From Psychrobacillus antarcticus (GTDB lineage Bacteria; Bacillota; Bacilli; Bacillales_A; Planococcaceae): 64,000 nucleotides of DNA. Below, piece after piece: positions 62,738-64,000 of this stretch (position 1 is its first letter; the number at the start of each line of letters is the position of its first letter). The notes under the pieces are model-generated. The model did not search any database and had not been told where the DNA came from. It was given only the letters and a program-made list of their open reading frames with translations. Where the stretch lies: positions 1 through 64,000 of the forward strand of contig NZ_JAIZDB010000017.1 of the NCBI RefSeq assembly GCF_029533155.1. Reading direction: 5' to 3'. The translations under genes and the position numbers were made by a program.

Positions 62738-64000
62738 CTATTTATTATTTAGTTTGTTAATAAATCGTTCAAATGACTCTTGGTTCTTTAATACGCCTGC
62801 ATCTTCCAACACCCTTATAAATTTTTTCCCTAACTCCTGATGTAAGATGTTTTCTGCCTGTTTGAAATCAGTTATAGAACCATATTTAAATTTTAGCTGG
62901 TCTGCCCATTCCTGATGATACATTGCGACACTACTAGTTTCATCTAGTAGGTAAGCATTGATTTCATTCAGTTCATCCTTCAAGCGGGGGGGTAAAACGG
63001 CAAGGCCCATTACTTCGATTAGTCCGATATTTTCTTTCTTAATATGATTTACATCCGCATGTGGATGGAAAATTCCAAGGGGATGTTCATCAGTCGTGCG
63101 ATTATTCCGCAACACAAGGTCGATTTCAAAGCAACCATCACGATTTCTTGCAATCGGTGTAATTGTGTTATGTGGAGTATCATCAGTGAAAGCAATGATA
63201 TCTGCTAGCTCGTCTGAGTGATTTTTCCAGTTCTGAAGTATATGATCTGCTGCTAAAACAAGAGTTTCTTGTTTAGTTCCTTTTAAACGAATAACAGACA
63301 TTGGCCACTTGACAACAGATGCATTAACTTCCGGAAAGGCATTCAATGTAAAGGTAAAAGCATCTTCTGCCAGAGTCATTGCAAAATCATAGCACCCAGC
63401 CTGATAGTGATCATGACTTAGAATGGAACCACCGACAATTGGTAAATCGGCATTGGATCCGATAAAGTAATGAGGGAATTTATTTGTAAACTGAAGCAAT
63501 CTTTCAAAGGTATTTTTATCAATTTTCATATCTCGATGTTCTTTAGAAAGCAAAATGCTGTGCTCGTTATAATACACATAGGGAGAATATTGTAAATACC
63601 AATCCTCCCCCTTTAAAGGGACATTTATAATTCGATGGTTTGCTCTGGCTGGGTATCCGGTTCTCCCTGTATAGCCTTCGCATTCCTTACAAAGAAGACA
63701 TTTAGGATAGTTATATGTTTGTTTCATCATACGTTCCCGCTGTATTTGTTCAGGATCTTTTTCTGGCTTGGATAAATTAATCGTAATATCCATTTCACCA
63801 TATGAAGTATCTACTTTATAGGAAATATTTTTTTTGATTTGATTCATCTGAATATAATTGCTATTTATACTTAAGTTATAGTAATAATCGGTTGCTTCCG
63901 CTGGGGATTCGTTGTACTTATCGTTGAAAATTGCATTAATAACGGAAGGTCTTGCAACAAAGCAGTCCATTATTTTTGCGGATAAAATTTCTTTATCTTC
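62738..64000 (-). CDS. galT: Galactose-1-phosphate uridylyltransferase, class II, 5' end outside window
   Basis: The frame stays open to the right edge (the first visible residues before the internal Met are EDKEILSAKI), so the N-terminus of about 80 residues is missing. The 420 visible residues show class II GalT features: CLLCKECEGYTGRTGYPARANHR in pieces, GSNADLPIVGGSILSHDHYQAG with the nucleophile-type HDHYQ, and GIFHPHADVNHIKKENIGLIEVMGLAVLP (split). It transfers UMP between UDP-glucose and galactose-1-phosphate. The rest of the gal operon is expected upstream, outside the window. Confidence 0.88.
   Translation of the reverse strand, partial: EDKEILSAKIMDCFVARPSVINAIFNDKYNESPAEATDYYYNLSINSNYIQMNQIKKNISYKVDTSYGEMDITINLSKPEKDPEQIQRERMMKQTYNYPKCLLCKECEGYTGRTGYPARANHRIINVPLKGEDWYLQYSPYVYYNEHSILLSKEHRDMKIDKNTFERLLQFTNKFPHYFIGSNADLPIVGGSILSHDHYQAGCYDFAMTLAEDAFTFTLNAFPEVNASVVKWPMSVIRLKGTKQETLVLAADHILQNWKNHSDELADIIAFTDDTPHNTITPIARNRDGCFEIDLVLRNNRTTDEHPLGIFHPHADVNHIKKENIGLIEVMGLAVLPPRLKDELNEINAYLLDETSSVAMYHQEWADQLKFKYGSITDFKQAENILHQELGKKFIRVLEDAGVLKNQESFERFINKLNNK

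Overview
This window reads as the chromosome of a low-GC Gram-positive bacterium of the order Bacillales, most likely Planococcaceae (Psychrobacillus, Lysinibacillus or Sporosarcina relatives). The signs are AT-rich genes with strong AGGAGG-type ribosome sites and frequent TTG/GTG starts, an SbsC-like cell-wall-binding domain, YpeP- and YdjM-like proteins, RNPP-type HTH-TPR regulators and Bacillus-style interspersed palindromes. I see no rRNA, tRNA, CRISPR array, phage or transposase gene. The family and genus assignment is inference.

Layout. 1-503 is a partial minus-strand gene of unknown function. 841-6384 holds a PAS/AAA+/Fis-type regulator and a nitrate/sulfonate/taurine-type ABC importer with a class III aminotransferase; a convergent FAD-linked hydroxyacid oxidase follows (6462-7823). 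8570-14278 pairs two nucleotide-sugar uronate genes (WbpA- and WbpB-like) with a secreted 5'-nucleotidase carrying an SbsC-type wall-binding domain. 14535-15675 has a decayed MetX-like gene and a DoxX gene between palindromic repeats. 15854-27798 is a CdaR-type regulator and a long hydroxyacid operon: GlcD, GlcF, a TRAP transporter, SDR, PPC-domain protein, acyl-CoA ligase, SCP-type thiolase and DUF35 protein. 27955-30190 has a BASS transporter, a decayed MFS gene and a 52-residue gene. 30389-33415 is an ABC-2 exporter. 33657-41377 has two uncharacterised secreted or anchored proteins flanking a 1294-residue subtilase. 41739-52019 is a nine-gene operon (AtuA-like, DUF4387, ribokinase, sugar ABC importer, two ADP-ribosylglycohydrolase-family enzymes, LacI regulator). 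52072-54142 is a c-di-GMP phosphodiesterase, a 41-residue PapR-like propeptide and a divergent PlcR-like regulator. 54487-57681 has YpeP, a small membrane-anchored protein, YdjM and an NprR-like regulator. 59045-64000 has an epimerase-like protein, an aminotransferase remnant, a ROK regulator and the galM/galT end of a galactose operon.

Two repeat families mark the intergenic DNA. One is a short palindrome built on GTCCCTGTGTAAGAAACAAT, often joined to a transcription terminator at the end of a gene. The other is a 0.6-1 kb element present four times, with a conserved hairpin, a long-range helix and a terminal terminator, which may be a structured RNA.

The most interesting systems are the divergent PlcR/PapR-like quorum-sensing module next to an EAL gene, the ADP-ribosylglycohydrolase/ribokinase/AtuA operon with two LacI-type operators, the link between diacetamido-uronate genes and an SbsC-type domain on a nucleotidase, and the large structured repeat. 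Functions are read from sequence motifs and recalled families only; no database search was run.
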